A program made the translations under genes and the position numbers. Shown here one piece after another: positions 16,566-24,695 of a stretch of 64,000 nucleotides of DNA. The first letter of the stretch is position 1. The number at the start of each line of letters is the position of its first letter. This DNA comes from T1Sed10-49 sp046498405. GTDB lineage: Bacteria > Actinomycetota > Nitriliruptoria > Euzebyales > Egibacteraceae. A model generated the notes under the pieces. It did no database searches. It had not been told where the DNA came from and worked only from the letters and a program-made list of their open reading frames with translations. The stretch is taken from positions 9,881 through 73,880 of the forward strand of contig JAWOAS010000050.1 in the NCBI GenBank assembly GCA_046498405.1, in the 5' to 3' direction.

Positions 16566-16623
16566 GGCCTCCGCCGGCCGCCCCCGGCCCCCAGACGCGA
16601 GGGTGGGGCGGGCGCTGGCGCTG

Positions 16624-17835
16624 CTAGCGGCGCGGTGAGAGCCGACGGGCGGGGCCGCGGGGGTCTGCGGCCGCCGGCTCGGGCTCCCAGGTCACCGCCT
16701 CGGCGTGGGAGGCGAAGCGCGCGGTGGGGTCGGGCTTGACGAGCGTGAAGCCCGCCGCGGTCTCCATCTCCTCGATCCCGGCGCGCAGGCGGCGGCACAC
16801 GGCGTTGACGAGCCAGAGCGGCTCGCGCACCTGGACGCTGCCGGCCCACGCGCAGAGCTGCTCCATGACGTCCCACGCCAGCGCCCGGGGGAAGGTCCCC
16901 GTGACCTCGCAGACCTCGGGGTCGCTGTCGAGCGGGGGCGGCGCCGGCTCGCTCGTGGCGAACATCCCGCGCTCGTGGATGACCGCGGCCAGCGCCTGGG
17001 GCACGCGGACGACGAGGGCCTCGCGCACGAGGGCGCAGGCCGCCGGCTCGGGGTCGGCCCAGTCGGGCAGCGGGTCGACCTCGATGACGCGCTCGAGGAC
17101 GAGCTGGCGGTCGACGCCGCGGCGTCGACCCTCGGCGTCGACCTCGACGCAGACCGCCTTGACGATCCCGCCGAGGGAGACGTACTCGAGCGGCACGACC
17201 TCGAGGACGCGCTCGAGGCCGGTGTTGCGGGAGTCGTAGCGCAGCCGCACCGGACGGCGCTCCTCGAGGGCGGTGTGGAAGCGCTCGAGCAGCGCGAGGC
17301 GGGCCAGCGGTCGGCTCGCCCCCGGCGCCGAGGTGGCGTCGAGGCCCGGCAGCACCTCACCGAGCGCGCGGGCGGCGGCCGCGGCCATCGGGGTGTCGAG
17401 CTGGGCGAGCATCGCCTTGGCGAAGCCGATCGCGCGGACCTGGGCGCCGTCGAGCGCGGGCAGGGGCGAGGCGAGCCAATGGCGCCCGGCCTGCGTGCGC
17501 AGGTCGAGTCCGCCGCGACCCCCGCCGCGACCGGCGCCACGCAGCTCCCGCAGCCGGTTGTCGAGGTCGGAGGCCCCCACCCAGCCGACGGTGCGCAGCG
17601 CCGCGAGCAGCTCGGCGGTCGTGGCCGGGCCCGCGGCGAGGCGGCGCAGCAGGACGAGCCGCTGGGCCTGGCCGAGCCCCGCCTCCGGCCGCGGGTGCGC
17701 GGCGACGTAGGCGCTGGCCTCCTCGCGCCAGGCCTCGTCGTCCTCGCCCGCCGGCCCGCTCGCGCCGGTCCAGGCGGCGAGGTCGCGCCCGTCGACGGGC
17801 TTGCCGCCCTCCAAGGGTCGGACGTCGACGGGCAT
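16624..17835 (-). CDS. WYL-domain-like transcriptional regulator (probable)
   Basis: A 403-residue protein. The middle has the WYL pattern: LEERRPVRLRYDSRNTGLERVLEVVPLEYVSLGGIVKAVCVE then GVDRQLVLERVIEVDPLPDW (about residues 195-265), followed by a WCX-like C-terminal domain. The first 130 residues include an AQRLVLLRRLAAGPATTAELLAAL helix that may be a winged-helix DNA-binding domain. WYL proteins bind nucleic acid or nucleotide ligands and often control defence or DNA-damage genes. It is divergent from a small HTH gene, with a 14-bp palindrome 11 nt from its start that could be its operator. Family assignment is by pattern only. Confidence 0.6.
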   Translation of the reverse strand: MPVDVRPLEGGKPVDGRDLAAWTGASGPAGEDDEAWREEASAYVAAHPRPEAGLGQAQRLVLLRRLAAGPATTAELLAALRTVGWVGASDLDNRLRELRGAGRGGGRGGLDLRTQAGRHWLASPLPALDGAQVRAIGFAKAMLAQLDTPMAAAAARALGEVLPGLDATSAPGASRPLARLALLERFHTALEERRPVRLRYDSRNTGLERVLEVVPLEYVSLGGIVKAVCVEVDAEGRRRGVDRQLVLERVIEVDPLPDWADPEPAACALVREALVVRVPQALAAVIHERGMFATSEPAPPPLDSDPEVCEVTGTFPRALAWDVMEQLCAWAGSVQVREPLWLVNAVCRRLRAGIEEMETAAGFTLVKPDPTARFASHAEAVTWEPEPAAADPRGPARRLSPRR

Positions 17836-17846
17836 GCCCGGCCTTT

Positions 17847-17860
17847 CGTCAGATCTGACG
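17847..17860. promoter_or_regulatory. 14-bp perfect palindrome in a divergent regulator gap
   Basis: CGTCAGATCTGACG is self-complementary and lies in the 72-nt gap between the WYL-like gene (leftward) and the small HTH gene (rightward). It includes six A/T bases in otherwise GC-rich DNA. Size and position fit an operator for either product, for example autoregulation. Confidence 0.45.
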
Positions 17861-17907
17861 GCTACCCCCGGACATCATGCCATCACCGACACCGCAGGAG
17901 GATGGTC

Positions 17908-18303
17908 ATGAGGCTCGCGAGGAGGATCGAGATGCCCCCACCTGGGGAGCGGCGCTTCCGGGTCCACGACGAGGCGCCCGGCAGGCCTCGACGGGGCGCC
18001 TGGCGCGACCGGGGCCGCCGGCCCTCCCGGGGCCCCGACGGTGAGGTGCGGTGGTGGGAGCGCCCTGCCCCGGGGGGCGACGAGGCGTTGTGGGCCGCCG
18101 TCGTGCGCTGCCACGAGGCGCTGCGCGCCGCCGAGCTCACCGTCACCGACCTCGAGGCCCGCCTGGCGGGCAGCGGGCACTCGCTGCGGCGCGAGACCCT
18201 CTCGCGCATCCTCAACGGGCGCCAGCGCACGACGTGGACGACCGTCGAGGTCCTCGCCGAGGTCCTCGACGTCGACCTCGACGAGGGCGGGCCGGGGCGG
18301 TGA
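17908..18303 (+). CDS. Small helix-turn-helix protein
   Basis: 131 residues. The first ~60 are Arg/Pro-rich and probably disordered. The C-terminal part (AVVRCHEALRAAELTVTDLEARL, then LRRETLSRILNGRQRTTWTTVEVLAEVLDVDL) reads like a compact Xre/Cro-type helix-turn-helix, with LSRILNG in the recognition-helix position and the TTVEVLAEVLDVDL helix that commonly follows. ATG 17908 is chosen because AGGAGG (17895-17900) is correctly spaced; the ATG at 17902 is too close. It may regulate itself and the divergent WYL-like gene. The exact family is not recognised. Confidence 0.6.
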   Translation: MRLARRIEMPPPGERRFRVHDEAPGRPRRGAWRDRGRRPSRGPDGEVRWWERPAPGGDEALWAAVVRCHEALRAAELTVTDLEARLAGSGHSLRRETLSRILNGRQRTTWTTVEVLAEVLDVDLDEGGPGR

Positions 18304-18345
18304 GCCCTCCCGGGCCCCACCGCGATCGACGGGCGCCGGCGGGGC

Positions 18346-19335
18346 TCAGGCCTGGCCGGTCCAGGCCCGTCGCAGCGCCCGCGGCAGCCCCCAGGCGCCG
18401 AGGCCGGTGAGCCGGCGGTCCTCGTCGAGAGCGCCCACGGCCATGAGCAGGCCGCCGACGAGGGCGAGCCCCTGGCGCAGGGTCGCCTCGTCGTCGGGGT
18501 CGAGGTCGGACTCCTCGACCTCGGGGCACTGGCTGATGAGGTGGTGCAGCGAGGGCGCGTCGGCCGAGGCTCCCTGGCCGAGACGGACGAGCTCGATGAC
18601 CGCGCCGGCCCAGTCGGCATGCTCGATGGTCTGCCAGGCCTGCCTCGAGACCTCGTCGAGGCTCGTCTCCCGCTGGGGATCGACGATCGCCGCCACCGCG
18701 TCGAGCCAGAGGTCGGCGTCGTCGTCGTCGGGGTCGAGGTCGGCGGCCTCGGCGACGATCGCGAGTCCCGCGTGGCCGGCGGGATCGCGCAACGCCGCCG
18801 CCGCCTCGGCAAGCTCGGGCGGCGGCGCCGTGTCGTCGAGGCGCAGGGCGTTGGCCACGACCTGCCAGGCCTCGGCGGGGTCGAGGTCGTCGTCCTCGTC
18901 GTCGCCGCTGCGCTCCCGGCCGTACTGGTCGGGGATCGTGCCCCAGCCGAAGACCGGCACGATGCCGTCGGGCTCCTCCTCGGGGTCGATGTCGACGTCG
19001 ACGTCGGTGACCTCGCAGACGTGCTCCCATTCCTCACCGAGGTCGAAGACGTAGGTGAAGCGGTCACCCTCGTCGACGTCGAGGTCGGCCAGCGTCGTCT
19101 CCTCGCTGTCCTCGGCGTCGTCGGTGGGCTCGGGGCTCGGCATGAAGCGGCGGTCGCCGACGGTGAACTCGTGGAGGTGGCCGAGGTCCCACCGGCCGAA
19201 GCCGGTGTCGATCGCGTCGGCGAGGTCGGCGAGGGTGTGCTCGCGGTGGCAGAGCATGACGCGGCCCGGCGCGGGGGACAGGCGCGCGGCATGGTTGCCG
19301 GTCAGCGTGACCTCGACGTGTAGCCAGTCAGACAC
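18346..19335 (-). CDS. pRiA4b ORF-3-like (IS1096 passenger-type) domain protein
   Basis: A 329-residue acidic protein. The N-terminal half matches the plasmid pRiA4b ORF-3-like fold: DWLHVEVTLTGNHAARLSPAPG, HTLADLADAIDTGFGRWDLGHLHEFTVGDRRFM, then DRFTYVFDLGEEWEHVCEV (about residues 85-105). The rest is Asp/Glu-rich helices. GTG 19335 is preferred over the ATG at 19365 because GAGGAG lies 7 nt upstream. The family is often found on mobile elements, but no transposase or terminal repeats are seen here, so it appears to be a resident gene of unknown function. Confidence 0.7.
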   Translation of the reverse strand: MSDWLHVEVTLTGNHAARLSPAPGRVMLCHREHTLADLADAIDTGFGRWDLGHLHEFTVGDRRFMPSPEPTDDAEDSEETTLADLDVDEGDRFTYVFDLGEEWEHVCEVTDVDVDIDPEEEPDGIVPVFGWGTIPDQYGRERSGDDEDDDLDPAEAWQVVANALRLDDTAPPPELAEAAAALRDPAGHAGLAIVAEAADLDPDDDDADLWLDAVAAIVDPQRETSLDEVSRQAWQTIEHADWAGAVIELVRLGQGASADAPSLHHLISQCPEVEESDLDPDDEATLRQGLALVGGLLMAVGALDEDRRLTGLGAWGLPRALRRAWTGQA

Positions 19336-19453
19336 CGCAACGCTCCTCGGCAGGCGGACGATCACGCTAGCGGTTGGGCGCAGCCACTGCCAGGGACCGA
19401 CGGCCCGCTAGGCTGCCGCTGCCGGGGACCCGACGGCCAGGCTGGGAGGCGCG

Positions 19454-19867
19454 ATGGACGAGCCGGTACGGGCGGCGGGAGCGGTGCTCTGGAGGGCCGA
19501 GGACGGCGGTCCGCGCATCGCCGTCGTGCACCGTCCCAAGTACGACGACTGGTCGCTGCCCAAGGGCAAGCTCGACGCCGGCGAGAGCGAGCTCGAGGCG
19601 GCCCGGCGCGAGGTCGGCGAGGAGACCGGCTACGACGTCGAGCTCGGCGAGGAGCTCGGGGAGGTGCGCTACCCGATCCGCACCCCGCGGGGTCCACGCG
19701 AGAAGACCGTGCGCTTCTGGGCGATGCGCGCGGTCGGCGGGACCTTCAGCTCCGACGCCGAGGTCGACGAGCTGCGCTGGCTGCCGCCGGGGCAGGCCCG
19801 CGAGCTGCTGTCGTACAACCGCGACCGCGAGGTGCTCGACCGCTTCCTCGATGTCCAGCGGCGGTAG
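19454..19867 (+). CDS. Nudix hydrolase (MutT-like)
   Basis: A 137-residue single-domain Nudix enzyme. The Nudix box GKLDAGESELEAARREVGEETGYDV spans residues 37-61 with the REVGEE metal ligands. It also shows AAGAVLWR at the N-terminus and DWSLPKGKLD, matching MutT1-type diphosphohydrolases that clean 8-oxo-dGTP or related nucleotides. Mycobacterial MutT1 has an extra histidine-phosphatase domain, which is absent here. Its promoter has TAGGCT at 19409-19414 with the GCCGC run seen at other genes in this window. Substrate is uncertain. Confidence 0.88.
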   Translation: MDEPVRAAGAVLWRAEDGGPRIAVVHRPKYDDWSLPKGKLDAGESELEAARREVGEETGYDVELGEELGEVRYPIRTPRGPREKTVRFWAMRAVGGTFSSDAEVDELRWLPPGQARELLSYNRDREVLDRFLDVQRR

Positions 19868-20832
19868 CCCGCCACGCGCGGCGGGCGTCGTGCGTGAGCG
19901 GCGCGCGGCCCCGGCGAGCGCCCGGCCTCGTCGTCCGGGTCCTCGCTGGGGTCATCGCCATCGCGCAGGACCCGCACCGCGCCGATGCCCGTCTCGATGA
20001 CGACGTCGAGGCGGTCCTCGGCGTCCTCCCAACCCGGGCTCGTGTAGACGTCACCGCTGCGCACGAACGCCTCGTCGACGGTGGCCGCCCCGATGCCGGT
20101 GTCGATGGCCACGCGGGTGGCGATGCCGTCGGGGATCTGGACGACGGACTCGCCGATGCCGCCATCGATGCGCACCCGCGGCCGTCCCTCATCGGGCAGG
20201 CGCACGACGGTGCGCCCCACGCCGACGTCGACACGGGCCTCCTCGAGCTCGAGGCCGCTGAGGTCGAGCGCGGCCTCGCCGACCCCCGCCGAGACGCGCA
20301 GCGCCACGGGGACCTCGTCGGTGACCCCGAGCGCCCACGGCTCGACGAGCGTGGGGTTGACCCCGAGGCGGAACCACCGCCCCTCGGCGGCGACGCGCAC
20401 GAGGGCGAGGTCGCCGCGCTCCCCACCGGTGGCGATGAGCCGCTGCCCCTGCCCGAGCCCCACGGTGCCGCTGACCGCCTCGCCGGAGGCCGCCCCACCG
20501 CCGAGCTCGAGCCTGCCGGCGCCCATCTCGATCTCGACGTCGGCGCGGTCGGCTCCCCCGAGGGCGATGCCGACGTCGCCGCTGCGGCCTCGCAGCGGCT
20601 CATCGCGCTCGCTCATCGCCCAGCCACCGACGGCCAACGCGACGACCGCCGTCACGGCGACGAGGCCACGACCGATGCGGGCGTCGCGCGGCAGCAGCAG
20701 GCCGATCCCGACGGCGACGAGCACGATCGGCCACAGCTCGAGCATGCCGAGCCAGGTGCTCGCCCCGACGACCTGCAGATTGGTGAGCAGGAGGAGCACG
20801 CCGAGGGCGATGAGGATGAGGGGGCCGATCAC
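19669..20832 (-). CDS. LiaF/DUF2154-like membrane-anchored protein with over-long C-terminus
   Basis: The protein begins VIGPLILIALGVLLLLTNLQVVG then LWPIVLVAVGIGLLL and VAVTAVVALAVGGWAM (three membrane helices). A repetitive beta-solenoid-like domain follows with VEIEMGAGRLELGGG, VDVGVGRTVVRLP and VAIDTGIGAATVDEAF, resembling LiaF / toast-rack envelope-stress proteins. The GTG at 20832 overlaps the PspC gene stop (GTGA). The recognisable domain ends near residue 290 (about 19,960). The frame then runs without a stop through 198 nt antisense to the Nudix gene, giving a basic, Ser/Arg-rich tail that looks like shadow sequence. The true end may be altered by a frameshift; 387 residues as read. 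Confidence 0.65.
   Translation of the reverse strand: MIGPLILIALGVLLLLTNLQVVGASTWLGMLELWPIVLVAVGIGLLLPRDARIGRGLVAVTAVVALAVGGWAMSERDEPLRGRSGDVGIALGGADRADVEIEMGAGRLELGGGAASGEAVSGTVGLGQGQRLIATGGERGDLALVRVAAEGRWFRLGVNPTLVEPWALGVTDEVPVALRVSAGVGEAALDLSGLELEEARVDVGVGRTVVRLPDEGRPRVRIDGGIGESVVQIPDGIATRVAIDTGIGAATVDEAFVRSGDVYTSPGWEDAEDRLDVVIETGIGAVRVLRDGDDPSEDPDDEAGRSPGPRAAHARRPPRVAGYRRWTSRKRSSTSRSRLYDSSSRACPGGSQRSSSTSASELKVPPTARIAQKRTVFSRGPRGVRIG
19867..19886. terminator. Putative bidirectional terminator after the Nudix gene
   Basis: GCCCGCC (19867-19873) and GGCGGGC (19880-19886) form a 7-bp perfect stem with a 6-nt loop that starts at the last base of the Nudix stop codon. It lies where the convergent LiaF-like gene would be expected to end. 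Confidence 0.4.
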
Positions 20833-21308
20833 GACGATTCGACCCTCTCCGCCCTGCCGAGGAGCAGCAGGACGCCCACGCCGATGAGCACGAGCGGGGC
20901 CACGACCGACCACGCGAGGTCGGGGACGAGGCCGATCTGCCGGGCCAGCAGCCAGAGGCCGATCGCGGTGATGCCCCCGCCGATCGCCTGGCGCGCGCGT
21001 CGCGCGCGACGCTCGTCGTCCTCCTGGCCGACCGGGCCGCTCGACGCGGTCGGGGCGCCGTAGGGGGGCGTGGCCAGCGGCGTCGTCGGCGGGTCGTCGT
21101 CGGCGCGGGGTGGGCGTCGACCGGCGTCGCTGGGCAGCACGACCATGAGGATGCCGTAGGCGAGGGCGCCGACGAGGTTGGCGAAGCTCAAGGCCACGAA
21201 GGCGATGCGGACGAGCGTGGCGTCGACGCCGAGCCAGTCGGCGATGCCGCCGGCGACCCCGGCGACCATCCGGTCCTCGGTGCTGCGCTCGAGTGGCCTG
21301 GTCCTCAC
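20829..21308 (-). CDS. PspC domain protein
   Basis: A 159-residue protein with an N-terminal PspC domain: STEDRMVAGVAGGIADWLGVDATLVRIAFVAL (residues 9-40), then a membrane helix NLVGALAYGILMVVLPSD. A proline-rich linker follows, then two more C-terminal helices (AIGGGITAIGLWLLARQI, VVAPLVLIGVGVLLLLG). PspC proteins sit in the cytoplasmic membrane and take part in envelope-stress sensing. The GTG start at 21308 is preceded by GAGGAGC. It is coupled by a 4-nt overlap to the LiaF-like gene, so the pair probably works as a membrane-stress module. Confidence 0.85.
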   Translation of the reverse strand: MRTRPLERSTEDRMVAGVAGGIADWLGVDATLVRIAFVALSFANLVGALAYGILMVVLPSDAGRRPPRADDDPPTTPLATPPYGAPTASSGPVGQEDDERRARRARQAIGGGITAIGLWLLARQIGLVPDLAWSVVAPLVLIGVGVLLLLGRAERVESS

Positions 21309-21411
21309 CGGTGCTCCTCGGGCGTGGGGCGCCCGCCGTCGCGGGTCGACGGGCCGTCCTGCGCCCGCACGTCGTGCGCTGCGCAGGCGGGGTGGGCGCG
21401 GGCCAGGGCGG

Positions 21412-21921
21412 TCACTCGAGGTCGCGCTTGAGGAGGTCCATGAGCAGGCAGTCGTGCCACGTGCCGTCCTCCGAGCGCTCGTACTCGCGCATCACCCCGA
21501 CCGGGCGGAAGCCGATCCGCTCGTAGGTCCGGATCGCCTTGAGGTTCTCGGCCGCGGGGTCGATCGCGAGCCGGTGGTGCCCGCGGTCGTGGATGAGGTG
21601 GCGGGCGAGCGTGCGCACGGCGTCGGTTCCCAGGCCGCGGCCGTGGTAGGCGGGGTCGAGGAAGACGTCCATCGACGCGTGCCGGTAGTCCGGCGCGGGC
21701 TCCTCGACGTACTGGATCGACCCGACGACCTCGCCGTCGACGGTCACGGCGAACACCGTGGTGTCGGCAGCCGCGAGCAGCTCCCGCCGCACGCGTTCGG
21801 CGTCGCCGAAGCGAGGCCACCACCGGGCGACCTCGGGCTCGGAGAGGATCTTCGCGAGCTGGTCGACGTCCTCGGCCGTGACCGGGCGTAGCGTGACCTG
21901 CGTGCCGTGCAAGGTGGTCAT
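21412..21921 (-). CDS. GNAT acetyltransferase, AAC(6')-like
   Basis: A 169-residue GNAT protein. VTLRPVTAEDVDQLAKILSEPEVARWWPRFG opens the domain; FAVTVDGEVVGSIQYVEE, then MDVFLDPAYHGRGLGTDAVRTLARHLI (acetyl-CoA pyrophosphate loop with GRGLGT) and IDPAAENLKAIRTYERIGFRPVGVM follow. The VARWW motif and the NLKAIRTYERIGF motif resemble aminoglycoside 6'-N-acetyltransferases. Many chromosomal relatives do not confer resistance, so the substrate is open. It is divergent from a HAD gene; a TATGGT box at 21941-21946 lies in that gap. Confidence 0.82.
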   Translation of the reverse strand: MTTLHGTQVTLRPVTAEDVDQLAKILSEPEVARWWPRFGDAERVRRELLAAADTTVFAVTVDGEVVGSIQYVEEPAPDYRHASMDVFLDPAYHGRGLGTDAVRTLARHLIHDRGHHRLAIDPAAENLKAIRTYERIGFRPVGVMREYERSEDGTWHDCLLMDLLKRDLE

Positions 21922-21988
21922 CGCGCTCCTCCGTCGTCCCCTATGGTGCCAGACCGCCGCCACGCGCACCGGAACCGAGGATGGGTGG

Positions 21989-22573
21989 ATGCGCCACGTC
22001 TTCTTCGACCTCATGGGCACCGTGCTCGCCGACCCCTACCGCGAGGCGCTCGGCGCCGCGACCGGCCTCGGTCTGGAGCGCCTCGTGCGGCGCCGGGACC
22101 CCTCGGCCTGGCCGGCGTTCGAGCGGGGGGCGATCGACGAGGAGACCTTCGCCGAGCGCTTCTTCCTCGACGGCACGCGCCTCGATCTCGCGACGTTCCA
22201 CCGCGTGCGCCGTGCGGGCTACCGCTACCTGCCGGGCATGCGCGCCCTGCTCGACGAGCTCGCCGACGCCGCCACGCTCCACATCGCCTCGAACTACCCG
22301 GCGTGGATCGACGAGCTGCGCCTGCGGTTCGACTTCGACGCGCGCTTCACCGCGGTCTGGGCCAGCTGCCACCTCGGGGTCCGCAAGCCCGATCGGGCGT
22401 TCTACGAGGCGCTGCTCGCCCGCAGCGGCGTACCGCCGGGCGACGGGCTCTTCGTCGACGACCGGGAGGTCAACTGCGTCGCCGCCGAGCAGGCCGGGCT
22501 GCGCGCCCACCTCTTCACCGGCGCCGGCGACCTGCGGCGGCGCCTGCGCGCCGAGGGGGTGCTCGGGCGCTAG
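21989..22573 (+). CDS. HAD-superfamily hydrolase
   Basis: A 194-residue HAD phosphatase. Motif I is VFFDLMGTVL; the second acidic residue of the usual DxDxT/V is replaced by Met (DLMGT), as in several HAD subfamilies that begin DxxGT. Motif II is IASNY, motif III includes RKPDRAFYEAL, and motif IV is GLFVDDREVNCVAAEQAG. A small helical cap lies between motifs I and II. The ATG at 21989 fits the domain start. It lies directly before leuB in the same direction (54 nt gap), but leuB has its own promoter box. The substrate is unknown, possibly a small phosphorylated metabolite. Confidence 0.82.
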   Translation: MRHVFFDLMGTVLADPYREALGAATGLGLERLVRRRDPSAWPAFERGAIDEETFAERFFLDGTRLDLATFHRVRRAGYRYLPGMRALLDELADAATLHIASNYPAWIDELRLRFDFDARFTAVWASCHLGVRKPDRAFYEALLARSGVPPGDGLFVDDREVNCVAAEQAGLRAHLFTGAGDLRRRLRAEGVLGR

Positions 22574-22627
22574 CGCTGCGCGGCCCGCGCGCTACGCTGC
22601 CGCGCGAGCAGCGACGAGGAGGCGGGA

Positions 22628-23689
22628 GTGCGCACCCACGAGCTCGCGGTCATCGGCGGCGACGGCGTCGGCCCGGAGGTGACCGCTGCGGCGCTGACCG
22701 CCGCGCGCGCCGCCGGTCAGCGCTTCGGCTTCGCCCTCGCCACCGAGGAGTACGACCTCGGCGGCGAGCGCTACCTCGCCACCGGCGAGGTCCTGCCCGA
22801 CAGCGTCCGCGAGGAGCTGCGTGGCGCTGACGCGATCCTGCTCGGGGCGGTCGGCACGCCGGCGGTGCCCCCGGGGGTGCTCGAGCGCGGCCTGCTGCTC
22901 GCGCTGCGCTTCGACTTCGACCTCTACGTCAACCTCCGCCCGGTGCGCCTCCTGCCGGGGGCAAGGAGCCCGATCGCCGGGCTCGAGCCCGCCGACTGCG
23001 ACCTCCTCGTCGTGCGGGAGAACACCGAGGGGCTCTACGCCGGCGCGGGCGGCCTGCTCTACCGCGGCACGGCCCAGGAGGTCGCCACGCAGGAGTCGCT
23101 CAACACCCGACACGGGGTCGAGCGTTGCGTGCGCTTCGCCGCCGAGCGCGCCGTCGCCCGCGACGGGCACCTCACGCTGTGCCACAAGACGAACGTCCTC
23201 ACCTATGCCGGTGACCTCTGGCAGCGGGTCGTCGACGAGGTCGCGGCGGAGCATCCGGGCCTCGACGTCGACTACGTCCACGTCGACGCGATGTGCCTCT
23301 ACCTCGTGGGCGATCCGGGGCGCTTCGACGTCGTCGTCACCGACAACCTCTTCGGCGACATCGTCACCGATCTCGGCGCGGCGGTGCAGGGGGGTCTCGG
23401 CCTCGCCGCCAGCGGCAACCTCAACCCCGCCGGTGCGGCCCCGAGCATGTTCGAGCCGGTCCACGGATCGGCACCCGACATCGCCGGCAAGGGCTGGGCC
23501 AACCCGGTCGCGGCGGTGCTGTCGGCGGCGCTGTGCCTCGAGCACCTCGGAGAGGCCGAGGCCGCCGCTGCCCTCGAGGCCGCCGCCGGGGCGGTGCTGC
23601 CGCGTCTCGGTGCGATGGGCGGCCCCGAGATGGGATACTCGACCGCCGAGATCGGCGAGGCCATCGCCGCTGAGGTCGCGCGAGGGTAG
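22628..23689 (+). CDS. leuB: 3-isopropylmalate dehydrogenase
   Basis: LeuB oxidises and decarboxylates 3-isopropylmalate to 2-oxoisocaproate using NAD+ and Mg2+. The 353-residue protein shows AVIGGDGVGPEVTAAAL at the N-terminus, NLRPVRLLPG, VVRENTEGLYAG, the metal and substrate loops DNLFGDIVTDLGAAV near residue 240 and EPVHGSAPDIAGKG near residue 280. GTG 22628 follows GAGGAGGCGGGA. TACGCT at 22593-22598, followed by GCCGCGCG, is its probable -10. It is 16 kb from leuACD, here paired with ilvE, and probably also serves the citramalate route to isoleucine. Confidence 0.95.
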   Translation: MRTHELAVIGGDGVGPEVTAAALTAARAAGQRFGFALATEEYDLGGERYLATGEVLPDSVREELRGADAILLGAVGTPAVPPGVLERGLLLALRFDFDLYVNLRPVRLLPGARSPIAGLEPADCDLLVVRENTEGLYAGAGGLLYRGTAQEVATQESLNTRHGVERCVRFAAERAVARDGHLTLCHKTNVLTYAGDLWQRVVDEVAAEHPGLDVDYVHVDAMCLYLVGDPGRFDVVVTDNLFGDIVTDLGAAVQGGLGLAASGNLNPAGAAPSMFEPVHGSAPDIAGKGWANPVAAVLSAALCLEHLGEAEAAAALEAAAGAVLPRLGAMGGPEMGYSTAEIGEAIAAEVARG

Positions 23690-23741
23690 CCGCCGAGGCC
23701 ACCCCGGTGCCGCCCGACCGCGGCCGTGAGAGAGGAGCGTC

Positions 23742-24662
23742 ATGCCCATCGAGTCCGTCGGCGAGATCTGGATGGACGGCGCGTTCGTGCCGTGGGACGA
23801 GGCCACCGTGCACGTCCTCACGCCGACGCTGCACTACGGATGGGGGGTCTTCGAGGGCATCCGGGCCTACGAGACGCCCGACGGCCCCGCGGTGCTCTGC
23901 CACCGCGCGCACTACGAGCGGCTGCACCGCTCGGCTCGCATCCTCCAGCTCGACGTGCCCTACAGCGTCGAGGCGCTCATGGAGGCCACCCGCGAGCTCG
24001 TGCGGCGCTCCGGGCTGACCTCGTGCTACATCCGGCCGCTCGTCTACCTCGGGTACGGCGAGATGGGCCTCAACCCGCTACCGAGCGCGACCCGCGTGGC
24101 CATCGCCGTGTGGCCGTGGGGCACCTACCTCGGCGACGAGGGGCTGCGCCATGGGGTCCGGGCCAAGACCTCCTCCTGGGTGCGCATCGGCGCGAACATG
24201 ATCCCGACCGGCACGAAGGCCTGCGGGGTCTACATCAACTCGTCGTTGGCCAAGCTCGAGGCCCTGCAGGCCGGCTACGACGAGGCGATCCTGCTCAACG
24301 AGCACGGGGAGGTCGCCGAGGGCTCGGGCGAGAACGTCTTCGTCGTGCGCGAGGGCACCCTGCTGACGCCGCCGCTGGCCGCGGGGGTGCTGCGCGGGGT
24401 GACCCGCGAGGTCATCATGCGCTTCGCCGCCGATCTCGGCATCGACGTGGCCGAGACCCGGTTGCTGCGCCAGGACCTCTACACCGCCGACGAGGCCTTC
24501 TACACCGGCACCGCCGCCGAGGTCGTGCCGATCAGGTCCGTCGACGATCGTGAGATCGGCGACCCTGGTCCGGTGACCACCGCGCTGCAGCAGCGCTTCT
24601 TCGCCGCCGTCAAGGGGGCCGACCCGCGCTACGCCGACCTCCTCGACGTCGTCGGCCGCTAA
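23742..24662 (+). CDS. ilvE: Branched-chain amino acid aminotransferase
   Basis: A class IV PLP aminotransferase of 306 residues that makes leucine, isoleucine and valine from their 2-oxo acids. It shows TPTLHYGWGVFEGIRAYE, the Arg-rich RPLVYLGYGEMGL, the PLP-lysine segment ACGVYINSSLAKLEAL near residue 165, LNEHGEVAEGSGENVFVV near 190 and the C-terminal YTGTAAEVVPIRSVD loop. ATG 23742 follows AGAGGAG. It is 52 nt behind leuB, so co-transcription is likely. Confidence 0.95.
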   Translation: MPIESVGEIWMDGAFVPWDEATVHVLTPTLHYGWGVFEGIRAYETPDGPAVLCHRAHYERLHRSARILQLDVPYSVEALMEATRELVRRSGLTSCYIRPLVYLGYGEMGLNPLPSATRVAIAVWPWGTYLGDEGLRHGVRAKTSSWVRIGANMIPTGTKACGVYINSSLAKLEALQAGYDEAILLNEHGEVAEGSGENVFVVREGTLLTPPLAAGVLRGVTREVIMRFAADLGIDVAETRLLRQDLYTADEAFYTGTAAEVVPIRSVDDREIGDPGPVTTALQQRFFAAVKGADPRYADLLDVVGR

Positions 24663-24695
24663 GCGCGGTGGGCGCGCGGCCGGGCGCGGGCGCGC

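Noticed and set aside
18346..19335. Transposon suggested by the IS1096-passenger-like gene
   Set aside because: No transposase, inverted terminal repeats or target-site duplications were seen around it.
21412..21921. Aminoglycoside-resistance gene
   Set aside because: Motifs resemble AAC(6') enzymes but the gene is in a housekeeping context with native codon use; resistance cannot be claimed.
22628..22660. Leader peptide or attenuator before leuB
   Set aside because: Only 54 nt separate the HAD gene from leuB and no Leu, Ile or Val run is present; a simple promoter explains it.
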